From Gordionus sp. m RMFG-2023 (Eukaryota; Nematomorpha; Gordioida; Chordodea; Parachordodidae): a stretch of 64,000 bases of DNA. The notes under the pieces are model-generated. The model was not told the origin of the DNA, did not search any database, and was given only the letters and a program-made list of their open reading frames with translations. The stretch spans positions 21,003,120 through 21,067,119 of the forward strand of contig NC_088778.1 in NCBI RefSeq assembly GCF_954871325.1. Direction: 5' to 3'. The first letter of the stretch is position 1. Each line of letters opens with the position of its first letter. This document shows, one piece after another, positions 60,048 through 64,000 of this stretch. The translations under genes were made by a program, and so were the position numbers.

Positions 60048-60300
60048 TGAGATCAACCTTAATACCGTATTTTTTGATATCTCCACATCATATCTTTCTT
60101 TGATAATTTCACATAACCTCTTTAAGGATAAAGTGCAATCCAAATTTATTCAATTTAATATATATTCTTCCTCTTCTTGATTTGATTTCTTGCGTACCCA
60201 TGAACCTCCTTTGGGCAAACTATATTTATTCCATTTTTGAGATGGGAGTATTTAATATTTGTCACTGTCTTATAGCTTACATTAAAACATGATGTTGTAT
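60048..60300 (-). pseudogene. IS630/Tc1-like transposase, N-terminal HTH part
   Basis: The reverse strand gives VCPKEVHG/CPKGGSW traces and LDCTLSLKRLCEIIKERYDV followed by SKNTVLRLISGF, a Tc1/IS630 helix-turn-helix. The final GF continues as GFRYSFKRVS on the far side of the hAT insertion (57881), showing that one gene was split. Confidence 0.75.
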
Positions 60301-61859
60301 TTTTGATATGCGTCAATAATTAGAGCTTTTGTCACTTAATGTTTTTTACCATATCTTCATAATTTTATTTTTTAAAACAAAAAAATTTCTTTTTAAAATA
60401 TATACTCATGGAAGGAATGACAAAAAAGACAAGACTAAAATCCTTTAGATTATAACATTTATTTTATTTTACGTTTAATTATTCATAAATCAAAGAATAT
60501 AGTTTTAAAAATAATTACAAAAAAATTATTTACTTACTCAAAAATATGCTTCTTCCATAAATATTAAAATTTTAAGAATAAGAATTTAAAAATGATTATA
60601 TTTTATTAATTTACATATCGTTTGGTATTACAGTTCGAATTTAATTTTAAAAAGGTACTGTAACATTTTAGTATTTTAAGTAGACTGAATATGTCCATAG
60701 AATATAATGTTTCGGCCAACAATTATAGTGGTTGAAAGAATTTAGAGAATAAAATAAATAGTATAAATAAATTAACTACTAATACTTTATTAATTAATAT
60801 AAATACTAATTACATAATTATAAATAAGAAATTAAAATAATATAAAAAATAAAAATTAAAACGTAAATTTAAGTTAAAAATAATATAATTTAATCATCTT
60901 TTTCTCATCATAATTTCTCCATTATATATCCTTTTTCTTTAACCAACATTAGCATAGTCTCAATTTGTACCGAGATTTAATTCTTTTTTCTTGAGTAGAT
61001 TTGAATATCTTTCGGCTTCGTTGTTTAAAAGTTATTTGCCTGTCTGGCGTTTTTCTTAATCTAGTAAATTTGCATGTTACCACAATTACTACAGATACAT
61101 TATAACCAAACGATTAATTTAATTTAGCAATTGTAATTAAATAATTTGATATGTAAAAAATTCTAATATAAATAAATTGTCTGCCAAAAATTTAGTGAAA
61201 ATTAAATATAATTTCTAAAAAAGAATTATCAAAAATGAGGAAAAATAATTAAGAAAAGATCAAAAAAATAGATTAAAAATGACTTAAAGAGATTGAAAAT
61301 GTTAATATATGTAAAAGATTAAAATATAAGGAGAAAAAGTCAAAATAAAAGTAAAGAATTGTTAAAAATATGAAGCAGAGAGGTGAAGAAAAATAACGGA
61401 AAATTTATAAATAATTTTTAAGATAAAAGAATTATCAATAATGAGAAGAAAAATAAATTGAAAAAAGATAAGAAAAATAAAAATTTATAATTTTTTTAAA
61501 AAAATAACGATTTTCTTTTTTTGAATTAGAATTTTCCTTTTTTGATTGTCACTTTTCCTTTTGGGAATTTTCATTTTTTGATCGGACTTTTTCCTAAACC
61601 TTTGGGACTTTTCCTTTTTGATTGACACTTTTCTTATTTGATCGGTCCTTTTCCTTTTTTTGATTGGGTCTTTTCCTTTTTTTGATTGGGTCTTTTCCTT
61701 TTTTGAATGGGAAACCCTCTAAATTAAATTAAAAAAATTACTCATAGTTTTGAACGAACTTGATAGTGAACATTGAATGTGAACGCATTTGATTTTTGTC
61801 AATGAACGTTGAACGCGTTCGATTTTTTAGAAATGTTTACAGCACTACTCGTGATCAAG

Positions 61860-64000
61860 CATTGATGTGTACCCTTCGACAAAAAACAAGGTCCAGATTT
61901 AGAGTTAAAAATTTCAAATGGTGTTTGGATTCTAGGTGTTTAAAGAGCATAAAGAAATGTTAATAAAATAACTTTATTTTTATTATTCAACTCTATAAAC
62001 ATAGTTTACTAGCCAAAAATTTATAAATCATTTATCTTACAATCATTTTATTTTTTTATCCAAAAAGTAATCACCAAACAAAATTAAACATGCCAAACTA
62101 TTGACAAACTTTATATTTACATAATTTTTTATTTTAATTAGGGGTAATTCTATAACATATCGTTAACTATTCGGCTTGACCCTTTTAATTTTGATAAAAC
62201 TTTGCATACCAAGGGAATTTCATTAGAAGGCATCTAATCCATATGGAATTATATGAATTCCGCGGATACAAGTAAAATTTTATATGGGATTTCTAGTGCA
62301 TAGATACAAATTCAATTCCCTTTCCAATATTAATAAGAATGTAATAAAGAGCTCAGAATTAAAAATTGCGAAACATTCATCTGATTCATCAAGTATATTT
62401 TTGTACGTCAGTTCTACCCTAACAATATGGTGATATGGCAAAGAATTTATACAAAGACTTTGATCATCAAATTAGAAAAAAATTGAAGGAGTCTTGCAAA
62501 GGTTTCTATTTAAGGCAAGGGATACAATAGCTATCCTTAAGGCGAACTATGAAGGTTTTGTTATATCAATTGCCTTATATGAGTAGAACTCACTCTCACT
62601 CCCATTTTTGTTTTATTAAATTTCTAATATTTTATTCCTTTTAGTTGGCTTGTTATTATTTTAATACTCAATAATCATTATTTTTAAAATATATAATCAT
62701 TGCCCTTTTTGACTTTATTACATTTGTATTTTATTTAAATCATATAATTATTATATGTTCATTTAATTTAATATTAATATTATTGGTAGTCATATTACTC
62801 TCATATTTTTATAATAACGTAAATTTAATTATTATCGTAAATGTCTTAATTTAATTGACTATAAAACAAAAGCTGATAATAAACATAAAATTGCAAATAC
62901 AGTCCTTAACTTGATAATCCGAATATTTGTTAATTATGACAAAAATTTTGGTATCAACTAACCCACGTACCCAGCCGGGATGGAATAGAGGGACAATTTT
63001 CCTCTCTCTAGTAGACTGAAAATGTAAATTATTTTTAAAGAAATATAAAAGAATTTCATTCATGAATTGCAAGTATCCCTATTTTAAATTATTGTAGAAA
63101 GTAAAATTAATTAAAAAAAATTTTTTGCATTAATGTTTTTTCTCAACGCAGTTAATATTTAAAAAATCACATATCTGGCTCAATTATTTTACAATTTAAA
63201 TCTTGGTATGAAGATTAATTCTAGAAAATCTTTCATGAAAATCAAGCATGCATACTTTAAATTATATTTTGGAGTTTTCCCAAATTTATTAAGAATACTA
63301 TTATATTGGCAAAAGCACAAGCAAAAATAGATTGATGGGATTAACCCTACTATACAATTTGATCTGCAATAAAAAATTGGCTTAATCGCAAAGGAGATTA
63401 AATTTCCATTTATGAATGATGTTATAATTAATTTTTTTGTTTAATTTTATATTTTATACACGATTTACTTGTTGGTATATTACATATAATATTTTTTAAC
63501 AATATTATGAATATTTTATATTCTCTTTTATTAATATTTTTCCAATTTTGTTTGAAATTTTTAAAATATGTTTAGTTATAGTAAATCTTGTATGATGATT
63601 AGTTTTATTAGTTTTGCTAATAACTTTGATTTAGTCGATAATTAACAGCTAAACCAAGATTTAAGCCTAACAAATATTAATTTGTCTAAAATATGGCAGA
63701 TAAACCCTTTGACAAAACTTTTAGCCTTTGGTAATATTTGTTGGGCTAAAATTGTCACCCCACCCCTTTCTTGTAGGAAGTTTCTGAAACTAACAACTAT
63801 AATGCCCAATTAAACAGTTGCCACTATATATAAGAAGGACACATAATAAAAGTAGATATCACTTAAGTTAAGATATTTGAATTCTTTATATCAAATCGTC
63901 TTAAGAAAGATGAAAAAAATATTTATTTACGTTATGGTTTTTAAAACTATTTATATATTTTTTTTGATTTATGTTAGAACCAAAACAAACCTATCAAAAA
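61860..64000. other. gene-poor right edge
   Basis: No recognisable gene is present. A small imperfect hairpin lies at about 63660-63757 (AGCCTAACAAATATTAA against GGTAATATTTGTTGGGCTA) and may be a tiny palindromic MITE. Otherwise the sequence is AT-rich and featureless. Confidence 0.35.

Larger units (their letters stand above)
56724..61714 (-). mobile_element. IS630/Tc1-like element with TIRs over 450 bp
   Basis: The left arm 56724-57180 is the reverse complement of the right arm about 61122-61714. The outer ends are GTTTCCCATTCAAAAAAGG on both sides. Next come tandem units around CCTTTTTTGATTGGGTC: about nine on the right (61510-61710) and about four on the left. Then follows a long shared A/T-rich part with landmarks CACCTCTCTGCT and TAGCAGGCAA. 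The transposase pieces lie between the arms on the minus strand. The exact target duplication is unclear. Confidence 0.85.
55405..61847 (-). mobile_element. GAACGCGTTC-family hAT, outer shell of a nest
   Basis: The right end (61745-61847) reads, in reverse complement, TAGTGCTGTAAACATTTCTA and then GAACGCGTTCAACGTTCATT, matching the left end of the element at 27091. The left side (55440-55550) matches the other end of that element in the same inverted sense (AACTTGAACGTGAACGCATT). The two copies are therefore opposite in orientation. The left terminus is diverged and approximate. Nearly all of the interior is later insertions. Confidence 0.7.

Overview
The window looks like nuclear DNA from a very AT-rich animal (metazoan) genome. 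One host gene can be read with confidence, a claspin homologue on the + strand. Its sequence is of the animal type and it has spliceosomal introns ranging from 42 bp to 9.6 kb. I cannot name the species. Most of the rest is DNA-transposon debris: hAT elements (BED, ZMYM/TTF and C-terminal dimerisation fragments), a pogo/Tigger, an IS630/Tc1-like element with very long terminal inverted repeats (TIRs), a foldback element with a 9-bp target-site duplication (TSD), and many small non-autonomous copies (MITEs). One broken Ty3/gypsy pol fragment is present.

Layout. 0.25-1.0 kb: broken MADF-domain gene (-). 1.0-4.7 kb: nested inverted and direct repeats with a tRNA-derived SINE head. 5.2-5.65 kb: diverged tandem duplication. 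6.4-7.7 kb: Ty3/gypsy pol fossil (-). 7.7-10.95 kb: decayed BED-hAT (-) with GC-rich subterminal repeats. 11.2-13.45 kb: hAT remnant in inverted duplicate. 13.9-15.2 kb: unassigned coding debris and a truncated hAT. 16.1-18.0 kb: Tigger (-). 18-21.5 kb: nothing recognisable. 21.5-22.8 kb: hAT fragment. 24.3-24.6 kb: minisatellite and a possible cullin C-terminal exon. 25.3-28.1 kb: four MITE/hAT copies. 28.56-54.96 kb: claspin, with large introns packed with elements. 55.4-61.85 kb: four-level transposon nest. 62-64 kb: nothing recognisable.

The claspin model has 12 exons with compatible phases at all 11 junctions and totals 1962 nt (653 codons plus stop). It contains the conserved core of the replication-checkpoint mediator: an LPYH-like motif, an acidic SGSE block, a KIHxK...DKR block and an REQWL block. 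Introns 1-3 are 42 bp or less, while introns 4, 5 and 8 are 8.3, 4.4 and 9.6 kb, enlarged by transposons.

The main unusual pattern concerns unrelated element families. Each carries its own short, CpG-containing, often palindromic motif repeated in arrays just inside both ends (GAACGCGTTC; AACCGGTT/CCGAACCG; TTGACCGGTCAA; TTTCGCGAAA; CCCGCCCGCCCATT; GGCCCGG). These arrays stand out as GC islands in otherwise AT-rich DNA. They look like family-private recognition codes for the transposases.
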